Shown here piece after piece: positions 7,535 to 15,040 of a stretch of DNA of 20,459 nt. Numbering within the stretch: the first letter of the stretch is position 1; the number at the start of each line of letters is the position of its first letter. Source of the stretch: an uncultured Clostridia bacterium (GTDB taxonomy: Bacteria; Bacillota; Clostridia; Peptostreptococcales; Anaerovoracaceae); assembly GCA_937900415.1 (NCBI GenBank), contig CALCEY010000008.1, positions 1-20,459 on the forward strand. Reading direction: 5' to 3'. The notes under the pieces were generated by a model. That model did not search any database. It saw nothing but the letters and a program-made list of their open reading frames with translations, and had not been told where the DNA came from. A program made the translations under genes and the position numbers.

Positions 7535-9928
7535 ATGAAAGGAAGCAGAAAAAGAAAAATTGCTGCCGTATGTTTGATGGTGGCGATGATGATTACCATG
7601 ATGCCCTTTTCGGCTTTTGCAGGCGAAGCGGTTGACATCGAGTGGTACAATTTCAGGAACAACCCTGAAAACAACGGAGTAGTCGACAAGACGACCCCAA
7701 TAAGCGCAGAGACGGCTGGTTTAAAATGGGCGGAGAAATATGACGAGGGCTCGTCCTTCTTTGTATCGACCTCTACGCCGCCTCTTATTCTCGACGGCTA
7801 TCTGTATGTGGGCTTTAAGGACAAGGTTTACAAGATAGATAAAAAGACGGGGAAAAAGATAGCAGAAAGCGATTCCATGGTTTCAAGCGTAGGTTTTGCC
7901 ATGAATCCCATAACCTATGCCGACGGCAAGCTGTTCGTGCAGGTTGGAAACGGCATTGTTCAGGCTATAGATTATGAGACGCTAAAATGTGTATGGTCTA
8001 CTGAAAAAATAGGAGGACAAACCGTATCGCCTATATCTCATGTCGAAATAGACGGAAAAGGATATTTGTACACTGGAACATGGAACAGCCCGTCTGCTGA
8101 CGGAGCCTTTATGTGTGTATCTACAGACGACAGTAATGTTAACGAGGACAAAATAAAAAAGGCTGAATGGAGATTTATTCCTTCAGGCGACGCTTTATCG
8201 CTAAAAGAAATCGTATATGGCGATACGCCGTTAAGCTGCGATGAGGATATAAAAGCTGCGATAGCAGGCGGAACGGCTCAGAAAAGGGGATTTTACTGGG
8301 CAGGAGCATATGCCTGTGATAAATTTATCGCCGTAGGAAGTGATGATGGATCTAATGATTACGGTGAACCGGCAGAATCTGCATGCTTTTATACATTGAA
8401 TCCAAAAACGGGGGAAATTATAGATAAAATATCAAATATAAAAGGCGACATAAGGACGTCTGTGGTCTATGACAAGGGGAGCCTGTATTTTTCTACCAAG
8501 GGCGGCCGCTTGTACAAGGTGGCCGTAGATGAAAACGGCAAATTGGGAAAAGCTGAAACTCTCGATTTAGGCGGAGAGGTTACGTCTACGCCCGTGGTAT
8601 ATAACGGAAGGGCTTATCTCGGCGTCTGCGGCGACGGCGGACAGTTCGACCCGAAGGGAGGACACTCCTTTGCCGTAGTCGATTCAGAAAGCATGACCAA
8701 GCTGTATGACTTGCCGATAAGCGGTTATCCTCAGGCTTCGGCTCTTTTATCCACTGCTTATGAGAATGAAGATTTTGACGGCGACGGCAAGGCTGACGGC
8801 AGAGTGTATTTGTATTTTACGTATAATGCGAATCCGGGAGGAATATATTATACTTACGACGCAAAGGAGCAGAAAAACGCCGCTTCTGAATGCGGAGAGC
8901 TTTTTGTTCCGGATACGGACAAGCAAAATTATTGTATCAGCACAATATGTACAGATGACGATGGTGTTCTCTACTATAAGAATGACAGCGGTTATCTGAT
9001 GGCGGTGCAGAATTTAACGGCCTACATCAGCGATGCTGAAGTGTCGGGGGCATTATCGTGGAACAGGGAATTTACTCCCGGAGTTACGGAATATGAGGTG
9101 ATAATGGCCGCAGGTACGAAAAGCGCCAACATAAAGCTGAAGCTGCCGGCAAATGTTTCCGCTTATTGTGAGGGAAAGCTATATGACAGCTCAAAGGGGC
9201 TTGAGGTAAACCTGGATGAAAACGGAAGAGCAAAGGTAGTGATAAAAGCTGTATTCAGCGGTCAGGAGAGCGAAAGTCTTAAGAATACGCCGGCTGGCAT
9301 GAATCAGGGGGAAGAAAACGTTACGGAATATACCATAAATATACGCTGTATAGGTACGGACAGCAGTCTCAGCAATCTTAAGGTAAGCGGAAGCAATACG
9401 CCGGGAGAAGAAGAATATAGTCTGTCGCCTGCATTTTCCGCAGGAACTCTGAAATATACGGCAGACATCAGAGACTCCGAGAAGAGCTTTTATAATATAT
9501 GGCCAGAAATTTCAGATGAAAAAGGAGCTGTAAAGCTGTTTGCGGAGAAAAATGTCGATCCGGCAGAAATCAATGAAGACGGAACTATAAGGCTGGCGTC
9601 CGGTATTGAGGGTAACGACCGCTATGCGGTATATCCGGCAGATAAGACTAAAAACGTGGAGATCAGAATAGAGGTAACCTCCGAAAGTGGAGATAGAGTC
9701 ACTGAATACAATGTGACACTGCTGAAGGAGACTGCGGGAACAATAGCTCCCGGAGATGACGAAGGCCAGACAGGAGATAAAGGAAATTCGGAGGAAACCG
9801 GTTCTTCGTCAGACGTTTCCAAGACAGGAGACCTTTATGAGCCGGCTGTTTGGATTACCGTGCTGGCGATTGCGGCAATCATGCTGACGGCAGTATTTAC
9901 AGCATCGAAAATGAGAAAAAGAGAATGA
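7535..9928 (+). CDS. Anchored surface beta-propeller protein with cadherin-like domains; candidate corrinoid-binding protein
   Basis: This 797-residue protein starts after GGGAGG (7525-7530 region). A signal peptide is visible (cleavage after AFA at 29). Residues about 75-490 hold PQQ/quinoprotein-like beta-propeller repeats, seen as recurring units such as LILDGYLYVGF, KVYKIDKKTG, TYADGKLFV and PVVYNGRAYLGV. A calcium-loop-like DFDGDGKADG is at 413-422 (D413, D415, D417, D421). Two cadherin-like beta-sandwich domains follow (about 495-607 and 609-732). The tail has SKTGD (about 762), a membrane segment (about 771-791) and KMRKRE, the same anchor layout as the protein at 2043. It has its own cobalamin riboswitch. 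BtuG of Bacteroides is a surface beta-propeller that binds B12, so an analogous role is plausible, but no sequence homology to BtuG is claimed. Other possibilities include a cell-wall or polysaccharide-binding protein. Confidence 0.82.
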   Translation: MKGSRKRKIAAVCLMVAMMITMMPFSAFAGEAVDIEWYNFRNNPENNGVVDKTTPISAETAGLKWAEKYDEGSSFFVSTSTPPLILDGYLYVGFKDKVYKIDKKTGKKIAESDSMVSSVGFAMNPITYADGKLFVQVGNGIVQAIDYETLKCVWSTEKIGGQTVSPISHVEIDGKGYLYTGTWNSPSADGAFMCVSTDDSNVNEDKIKKAEWRFIPSGDALSLKEIVYGDTPLSCDEDIKAAIAGGTAQKRGFYWAGAYACDKFIAVGSDDGSNDYGEPAESACFYTLNPKTGEIIDKISNIKGDIRTSVVYDKGSLYFSTKGGRLYKVAVDENGKLGKAETLDLGGEVTSTPVVYNGRAYLGVCGDGGQFDPKGGHSFAVVDSESMTKLYDLPISGYPQASALLSTAYENEDFDGDGKADGRVYLYFTYNANPGGIYYTYDAKEQKNAASECGELFVPDTDKQNYCISTICTDDDGVLYYKNDSGYLMAVQNLTAYISDAEVSGALSWNREFTPGVTEYEVIMAAGTKSANIKLKLPANVSAYCEGKLYDSSKGLEVNLDENGRAKVVIKAVFSGQESESLKNTPAGMNQGEENVTEYTINIRCIGTDSSLSNLKVSGSNTPGEEEYSLSPAFSAGTLKYTADIRDSEKSFYNIWPEISDEKGAVKLFAEKNVDPAEINEDGTIRLASGIEGNDRYAVYPADKTKNVEIRIEVTSESGDRVTEYNVTLLKETAGTIAPGDDEGQTGDKGNSEETGSSSDVSKTGDLYEPAVWITVLAIAAIMLTAVFTASKMRKRE

Positions 9929-10048
9929 TAAAAGGCGATAAAGCATTTTAAATTTTGAAATAAAGAATATGATATAGCCGGCTATCCTTCGCGAGGGATT
10001 TTTAGGACGGTAAGGCGACGGATCGGTTAAAAGGCTGCTGCATGGTGT

Positions 10049-10087
10049 AAGAGAGGCTGCATTCTTAAGCGGCCTCTCTTGTTGACA
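10049..10087 (+). terminator. Terminator after the beta-propeller gene
   Basis: AAGAGAGGC (10049-10057) pairs with GCCTCTCTT (10072-10080), extended inward by TGC/GCG for 12 bp in all. The T tail is short (TTGTT). It overlaps the start of the riboswitch 4 promoter region, so it separates the two transcription units. Confidence 0.7.
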
Positions 10088-10111
10088 AGCTTAGGACGAA
10101 CGTAGTAAAAT
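10082..10111 (+). promoter_or_regulatory. Sigma-70/SigA-type promoter for riboswitch 4 and the ECF operon
   Basis: TTGACA (10082-10087) and TAAAAT (10106-10111) are separated by 18 bases, about 20 bases before the riboswitch 4 P1 strand. This is the only good promoter seen for the five genes that follow. Confidence 0.78.
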
Positions 10112-10131
10112 TAAGGCATAGCTTAATATTA

Positions 10132-10355
10132 GGCAAGGACATCTCGGAAGCCGGTGAAAATCCGGCGCTGTCTCTCAGCAACCGTAAATATCTTCTAAAG
10201 AGAAGAGCAGCGCTCATTTGAAGAGCGTGCTGTTCAGGCAAGTGAACGCCGAGCCACTGAAGCTGAACGCTTTGGGAAGGCTGTCTCTGATAGATTTTAA
10301 AGATTAAGCCGGTAGACCTGTCATTGCCACGGTTTTCTGCCTTCTGAGGTGAGGC
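10132..10355 (+). promoter_or_regulatory. Cobalamin riboswitch 4, controlling the ECF transporter operon
   Basis: Aptamer elements are GGAAGCCGGTGAAAATCCGGC, CTCAGCAACCG, GCCACTGAAG...GGGAAGGC and AAGCCGGTAGACCTGTC. P1 is GGCAA-g-GACA (10132-10141, one offset mismatch) with TGTC-a-TTGCC (10319-10328). L5 CTCAG (10174-10178) pairs with L13 loop CTGAG (10344-10348). The L13 stem is GCCT/AGGC (10339-10355) here versus GTCT/AGAC in riboswitches 1 and 3, a compensatory change. Confidence 0.93.
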
Positions 10356-10418
10356 GTTGAGATGACATAGAAAAATTTTGTTTAAAGACAGAATTAAGAC
10401 ATGTATGATTTTCAAGAC

Positions 10419-10447
10419 GGACGCCTTTTAAACGGCGTCTTTTATTT
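10419..10447 (+). terminator. Terminator of riboswitch 4 with visible antiterminator partner
   Basis: GACGCC (10420-10425) pairs with GGCGTC (10434-10439), followed by TTTTATTTT. The 3' strand of the L13 hairpin, AGGCGT (10352-10357), is perfectly complementary to ACGCCT (10421-10426) of the terminator. Forming L13 with cobalamin bound would free the terminator arm, and loss of L13 would allow antitermination. This predicts repression by B12. Confidence 0.82.
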
Positions 10448-10462
10448 TGAAAGGGAAATGAA

Positions 10463-11770
10463 GTGGAAAACAAAAAGAACAGAAAACTTTTTAATATAAT
10501 AATGGTTGTCGTTATCATCTTAGTGGCGGCCGGAGGAATTATCGCTGTGGGAAATGTTAAGGGCTGGTTTTCCGATGAGCAGGAGCGTTTTGCGGTCGCT
10601 GAGAACGTGACGGGAATAGTCAGCGTTCAGCGCAACGGAGTTTCCTTTGAACTGGAAAAAGATGATGCGCTGGAAGCAGGAGACAAGATAGTTTCCAACG
10701 AAAAGTCTGAAATATTGATAAAGTCAGGGGGCAATTCGTATAAGATAGCTGAAAATTCCGAGGTTGTTTTAGGGCAAAATGATGACGGCGGATATGCGAT
10801 GGAGCTTACAGCCGGAGAAGTGTTTGCTGTTTTGGAAAAAGGAAAAAATTTCGGCAATATAACTGCGCAGGAAAGGTGTATAACAGCAGACGGAACGGTA
10901 TTTTCCGTCAACGTTCAGACCGGTTCCATGAGTGTAAACGTCTTTGAGGGAGAAGTTACCGCTTCAAAAGGCGAAAATGCTGCCGTTGCAGACGCAGGCG
11001 AAAGCATTTCTGTCGTAGGAGAGGACATGAAGGTGGTCGGCCTTGATATAAATTCACTTAACGGTTTCAATCTTGAAAATGCAATGGAGGCAGGAAAAAA
11101 TCATAAGCTTTGCTTCAGTGAAGAGGAGCTGAACAGGGTCGTAGACGACAGAGATTCGGAAACTGAGGAAAACGGGGAAACCGAGGAGCCGGAAGTGAGC
11201 GGCGAAGAGAAAAAACCTTCCTCCGGCAACGGCTCGGGAAAAGAAGACGAGAGCGGTTCAGGTAAGGATTCGCAGGACAAAAGCAGTTCTAAAAAGCCGG
11301 AACCGGGAAAATCTTCGGACTCAGGGGACAAGGAACAGGCGGAGCCTTCAAACAAGTATGATTACAGCTGCACGATAGAAATAAGATGTGATACTATTTT
11401 AAATAATATGGAAAGCCTTAACAAAGGAAAAGAAGGATATGTGCCTTCAAACGGCGTTATATTAAAGAAAATCAACGTAGGCTTCAACCGCGGAGAAACA
11501 GTCTTCGACGTGTTGAAAAGAGTCTGCGATTCAAAGGGAATACAGATGGAAGCGTCATGGACGCCGGCATACGGAAGCAGTTATATAGAGGGGATAAATC
11601 ATATCTACGAATTCGACTGCGGACCGCAGTCAGGCTGGGTGTATAAAGTCAACGGCTGGTTTCCCAATTACGGGTGCTCAGCTTATAAGGTTTCCGACGG
11701 AGACTCTATAGTTTGGCTTTATACATGTCAGGGATACGGCGCTGATGTGGGCGGCTCGGTAAATCATTAA
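10463..11770 (+). CDS. Membrane-tethered FecR-like/DUF4430 protein, probable corrinoid-binding partner of the ECF transporter
   Basis: This 435-residue protein has a GTG start at 10463 after AAAGGGA (10450-10456). A single N-terminal membrane segment (about 10-30) leaves the rest outside. Residues about 43-190 resemble a FecR-type domain (VTGIVSVQRNG, ALEAGDKIVSNEKSEILIKSGG, TADGTVFSVNV). A low-complexity acidic/Ser/Lys/Pro linker (about 222-298) acts as a spacer. The C-terminal domain (about 301-430) is a DUF4430, transcobalamin-like beta domain with ETVFDVLKRVC, GWVYKVNGWFPNYG and VSDGDSIVWLY. It lies 17 bases ahead of ecfT, downstream of riboswitch 4. I infer that it is the membrane-proximal binding protein that passes corrinoid to the S component. 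A FecR-like domain without a sigma/anti-sigma pair nearby is unusual; here it may be only a structural module. Confidence 0.85.
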   Translation: MENKKNRKLFNIIMVVVIILVAAGGIIAVGNVKGWFSDEQERFAVAENVTGIVSVQRNGVSFELEKDDALEAGDKIVSNEKSEILIKSGGNSYKIAENSEVVLGQNDDGGYAMELTAGEVFAVLEKGKNFGNITAQERCITADGTVFSVNVQTGSMSVNVFEGEVTASKGENAAVADAGESISVVGEDMKVVGLDINSLNGFNLENAMEAGKNHKLCFSEEELNRVVDDRDSETEENGETEEPEVSGEEKKPSSGNGSGKEDESGSGKDSQDKSSSKKPEPGKSSDSGDKEQAEPSNKYDYSCTIEIRCDTILNNMESLNKGKEGYVPSNGVILKKINVGFNRGETVFDVLKRVCDSKGIQMEASWTPAYGSSYIEGINHIYEFDCGPQSGWVYKVNGWFPNYGCSAYKVSDGDSIVWLYTCQGYGADVGGSVNH

Positions 11771-11787
11771 AAACAGGCGATTATATT

Positions 11788-12681
11788 ATGAGCAAAGATG
11801 TGTTTACTACTTACAATCCTATAATAAATTTTGTGTTCTTCATGGGAGCTGTGGCGCTGGGAATGTTTTTCGTGCATCCGGCATTCTTGACATGCTCTTT
11901 GCTCTTGTCCTTTGCTTATTATCTGACGATACACGGCAGAAAAGGAATGAAATTCGTGCTGGGAATGATACCTCTTTTCGTAATACTTTCGGCAATAAAT
12001 CCGTTGTTTAATACAAACGGCGATACAGTGCTCTTTACCTATTTCGGAGGAAGGGCATACACGCTGGAAGCATTACTGTACGGAATTGCGCTGTCGGCGA
12101 TGTTTATATCCGTAATGGTATGGTTTGCTTCATATAACGCAGTGATGACCAGCGACAAATTTTTATATATTTTCGGCAAGGCAGCGCCGTCCGTATCCCT
12201 TGTCTTATCTGCTATTTTAAGGCTTATTCCCAACTTTCGGAGAAAAGCTGTTCAGATAGCGGGAGCGAGAAAGTGTATAGGCAAGGCGGGAGAGGCAGGA
12301 AGCCGCAAAGAAAAAATAGAAAACGGCATGACGGTTATGTCAACCCTTACAACGTGGGCATTGGAAGGCGGAATAGTTACTGCCGACAGCATGAAAAGCC
12401 GGGGATACGGAAGTGGCAGAAGAACGAATTTTGCAATTTACAGATTAGATGGGAGAGATATTCTTCTTATAATTATTATGGCGGCGCTGATAGCGGCGGT
12501 GCTGGTCTGCGCAGCTTTCGGCGGAATGAAAGCGTCTTATATACCGGGTATCGAAATATCAGGAACAGACAACGTCTATACGGTGGCGGGAATCATAGCC
12601 TACTCTGTTTTTCTGGCAATACCTACAGTACTTAATATCGCGGAGGAAATAATATGGCGCATTTTGAGATCAAGGATTTAA
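11788..12681 (+). CDS. ecfT: ECF transporter transmembrane component EcfT (first copy)
   Basis: This 297-residue membrane protein of the CbiQ/EcfT family couples the ATPases to the substrate-binding S component. Hydrophobic segments occupy the N-terminal half and the C-terminus. The cytoplasmic coupling helices show LRLIPNFRRKAVQIAGARKC and DSMKSRGYGSGRRT, equivalent to the two Ala-Arg-Gly-type motifs of EcfT (second reads SRG). Its last 28 bases overlap the start of ecfA, so translation is probably coupled. It is clearly paralogous to the gene at 15037, sharing TLEAL, SDKxxYxFGKxxP and SMKxRGY. Confidence 0.92.
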   Translation: MSKDVFTTYNPIINFVFFMGAVALGMFFVHPAFLTCSLLLSFAYYLTIHGRKGMKFVLGMIPLFVILSAINPLFNTNGDTVLFTYFGGRAYTLEALLYGIALSAMFISVMVWFASYNAVMTSDKFLYIFGKAAPSVSLVLSAILRLIPNFRRKAVQIAGARKCIGKAGEAGSRKEKIENGMTVMSTLTTWALEGGIVTADSMKSRGYGSGRRTNFAIYRLDGRDILLIIIMAALIAAVLVCAAFGGMKASYIPGIEISGTDNVYTVAGIIAYSVFLAIPTVLNIAEEIIWRILRSRI

Positions 12682-14321
12682 GCTTTTCTTATCCTGCGGA
12701 CAAGGATAGGCTTGCATTAAAACACATAAATCTGAATATAGAAAAAGGTGAATATATAGCGGTATGCGGAAAAAGCGGCAGCGGCAAAACTACTCTTTTG
12801 AGGCACCTGAAGTCTGCTCTCGTACCCCACGGAACCGTTTCCGGGGAAATATTATTTGACGGAAAACCTTTAAACGATGCAGATTTAAGGGAACAGTCAA
12901 GCAAAATAGGATATGTTATGCAAAATCCAGATAATCAAATAGTGACGGATAAAGTATGGCATGAATTGGCTTTTGGCCTTGAAAGCCTCGGCATTGATCA
13001 AAAAACAATCAGACTTAGAGTTGCTGAAATGGCCAGCTATTTCGGCATACAGGGCTGGTTCCACAGAGACGTGTCACAGCTTTCGGGAGGTCAGAAACAG
13101 CTTTTAAACCTGGCGTCTATAATGGCTATGCAGCCTACCGTACTGATACTTGACGAACCGACAAGCCAGCTGGACCCGATAGCGGCGGCTGATTTTCTAA
13201 ATACGGTGAGAAAGATAAATCTTGAGCTTGGAACGACGGTTATAATAACGGAGCATAGACTCGAAGATGTTTTCCATGCGGCAGACAGAGTCGTAGTGAT
13301 GGAAAACGGCAGCATCATAGCCGACGATAAGCCGAGGAAGGTAGGCGAATTTTTGAGAAAAGACGGAAATGAAATGTTCGCCGCTATGCCGTCTCCTGTG
13401 CAGATTTATTACGGAACAGGCGGCAAAGAAGAATGTCCCCTTACCGTAAGAGAAGGCCGCAGCTGGCTGAGCAAAGTCTTTGAGAACCAGGAAATAAAAC
13501 ATGCTTTTGTTGAAAAGCCTGATGAGTTTGAATCCATAGGTACACCTGCTGTTTTTATGAAGGAAGTATGGTTTCGATATGAAAAAGAAGCTCCCGATGT
13601 TCTCAAGGGAGTCAATCTCAGCGTGCCTAAGGGAAGTCTGTTTGCTATAGTAGGCGGCAACGGAACGGGGAAATCCACTACGCTTAAGGCTATATGCAAT
13701 ATATGCAAGGCATATAGAGGTCAGATTCTGATAGATGGAAAACGTGTTGAAAAATACCGTTCCGAAGAGCTTTTCAGCAAGAATCTCGCAATGCTTCCGC
13801 AGGATCCGCAGAGCTTATTCGTAAAAAAGACTGTGAGGGAGGATTTGGCGGAGATGCTTTCCAAAAACTGCGGTGATAAAGAGAAAAGCATAGAAAGAGT
13901 TGCGGAGATATGCAGGATAAGCGAGCTTTTGGAAAGCCACCCTTATGATCTGTCCGGCGGCGAGCAGCAGAGAGCAGCCCTTGCCAAGGTGCTTTTAACC
14001 GAGCCTAAAATACTGCTTCTCGATGAGCCGACAAAGGGACTTGATAATTTTTTCAAAATAAAGTTCGCTGAAATATTAAAGCAGCTGCAAGCTGAGGGCG
14101 TTACTATACTTATGGTATCCCATGACGTTGAATTCTGCGCAAAATACGCAGACCTTGTGGGGATGTTCTTTGACGGCAGCGTTATAACCGTTAACAGTCC
14201 GAACAAGTTCTTTTCGCAGAACAGCTTTTATACAACTGCGGCCAACAGGATGAGCCGTCACCTGTTTGAAAACGCCATAACCAATGAGGATGTGATAGAA
14301 TTATGCAAAATGAACAGATAG
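12654..14321 (+). CDS. ecfA: ECF transporter ATPase EcfA, two ABC domains fused in one chain
   Basis: This 555-residue protein has two complete nucleotide-binding domains; EcfA1 and EcfA2 are separate genes in many Firmicutes. Domain 1 has Walker A GKSGSGKTT (39-47), Q-loop VMQNPDNQIV, signature LSGGQKQLL (about 142) and Walker B VLILDEPT (about 163). Domain 2 has Walker A GGNGTGKSTT (about 334), signature LSGGEQQRAAL (about 433) and Walker B ILLLDEPT (about 452), with switch histidine in VSHD. The start is supported by GGAGGAAAT inside ecfT. It overlaps the S-component gene by 19 bases. Its role is to hydrolyse ATP and power vitamin uptake. Confidence 0.95.
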   Translation: MAHFEIKDLSFSYPADKDRLALKHINLNIEKGEYIAVCGKSGSGKTTLLRHLKSALVPHGTVSGEILFDGKPLNDADLREQSSKIGYVMQNPDNQIVTDKVWHELAFGLESLGIDQKTIRLRVAEMASYFGIQGWFHRDVSQLSGGQKQLLNLASIMAMQPTVLILDEPTSQLDPIAAADFLNTVRKINLELGTTVIITEHRLEDVFHAADRVVVMENGSIIADDKPRKVGEFLRKDGNEMFAAMPSPVQIYYGTGGKEECPLTVREGRSWLSKVFENQEIKHAFVEKPDEFESIGTPAVFMKEVWFRYEKEAPDVLKGVNLSVPKGSLFAIVGGNGTGKSTTLKAICNICKAYRGQILIDGKRVEKYRSEELFSKNLAMLPQDPQSLFVKKTVREDLAEMLSKNCGDKEKSIERVAEICRISELLESHPYDLSGGEQQRAALAKVLLTEPKILLLDEPTKGLDNFFKIKFAEILKQLQAEGVTILMVSHDVEFCAKYADLVGMFFDGSVITVNSPNKFFSQNSFYTTAANRMSRHLFENAITNEDVIELCKMNR

Positions 14322-15040
14322 AAAAGACGAAGAATTCGAAGGGCTCAAGGAGAGGCTTTTGGGCAGTGGTGCTGGTTGCGGCAGTTATGATTCCTCTTAC
14401 TATAGGGATATCTTGGTATCTGGGAGACAGAAAATATTATATAGCCAGCGTGCTGATAATGATTTATTCCATGATTCCGTTTTTTATAAGCTTTGAAAAA
14501 CGCAAGCCTCAGTCAAGGGAATTGATGACTCTGGCGGTGATGTGTGCTGTCGCCGTGGTTTCGAGAGCTGTTTTTATAGCGGTGCCCCATTTTAAACCGA
14601 TTGGAGCGATAGTAATGATAACGGCTATGGCGTTCGGACCTCAGGCAGGATTTATGACGGGATCTTTGAGTATGTTGATAAGCGATATAATATTCGGGCA
14701 GGGCCCATGGACTCCTTGGCAGATGTTTTCCTTCGGAATGATAGGCTTTGCTTCCGGACTGCTCGGAAAATCAGGTTTTCTGTCTGAGAAGCGGCCTGTC
14801 GTAAATGCCGTAACAGGTTTTCTCATGATATTCCTGTTCGCAGGTCCAATACTGGACACAAGCACTGTCTTTACGATGATGCAGATGCCGGGCTTTAATG
14901 CGGCCGCCATATATCTGGCCGGAATTCCGATAAACGCAATACACGGAAGTGCAGTGGCTCTGGGAATGCTTTTTCTCACAAGACCTATGCTTGAAAAGCT
15001 GAACAGAATAAAGATGAAATACGGGATGATGGAATTATGA
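14303..15040 (+). CDS. ECF transporter substrate-binding S component, probably cobalamin/corrinoid specific (CbrT-like)
   Basis: This 245-residue integral membrane protein has about six hydrophobic segments, typical of ECF S components. The conserved stretch AMAFGPQAGFMTGSLSMLIS is followed by DIIFGQGPWTPWQM, the loop/helix signature I associate with the DUF3816/CblT/CbrT branch. Two membrane segments precede the core (about 17-36 and 45-62). It sits between the fused ATPase and the second EcfT, overlapping both (19 and 4 bases). Substrate specificity is inferred from riboswitch 4 and the DUF4430 gene in the same operon. A related substrate such as dimethylbenzimidazole or another corrinoid precursor cannot be excluded. 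Confidence 0.85.
   Translation: MQNEQIEKTKNSKGSRRGFWAVVLVAAVMIPLTIGISWYLGDRKYYIASVLIMIYSMIPFFISFEKRKPQSRELMTLAVMCAVAVVSRAVFIAVPHFKPIGAIVMITAMAFGPQAGFMTGSLSMLISDIIFGQGPWTPWQMFSFGMIGFASGLLGKSGFLSEKRPVVNAVTGFLMIFLFAGPILDTSTVFTMMQMPGFNAAAIYLAGIPINAIHGSAVALGMLFLTRPMLEKLNRIKMKYGMMEL

Noticed and set aside
636..10355. The four near-identical 220-base blocks as copies of an insertion sequence or mobile repeat
   Set aside because: They carry cobalamin riboswitch motifs and paired stems, have no terminal inverted repeats or target duplications, and lie directly upstream of related-function genes.
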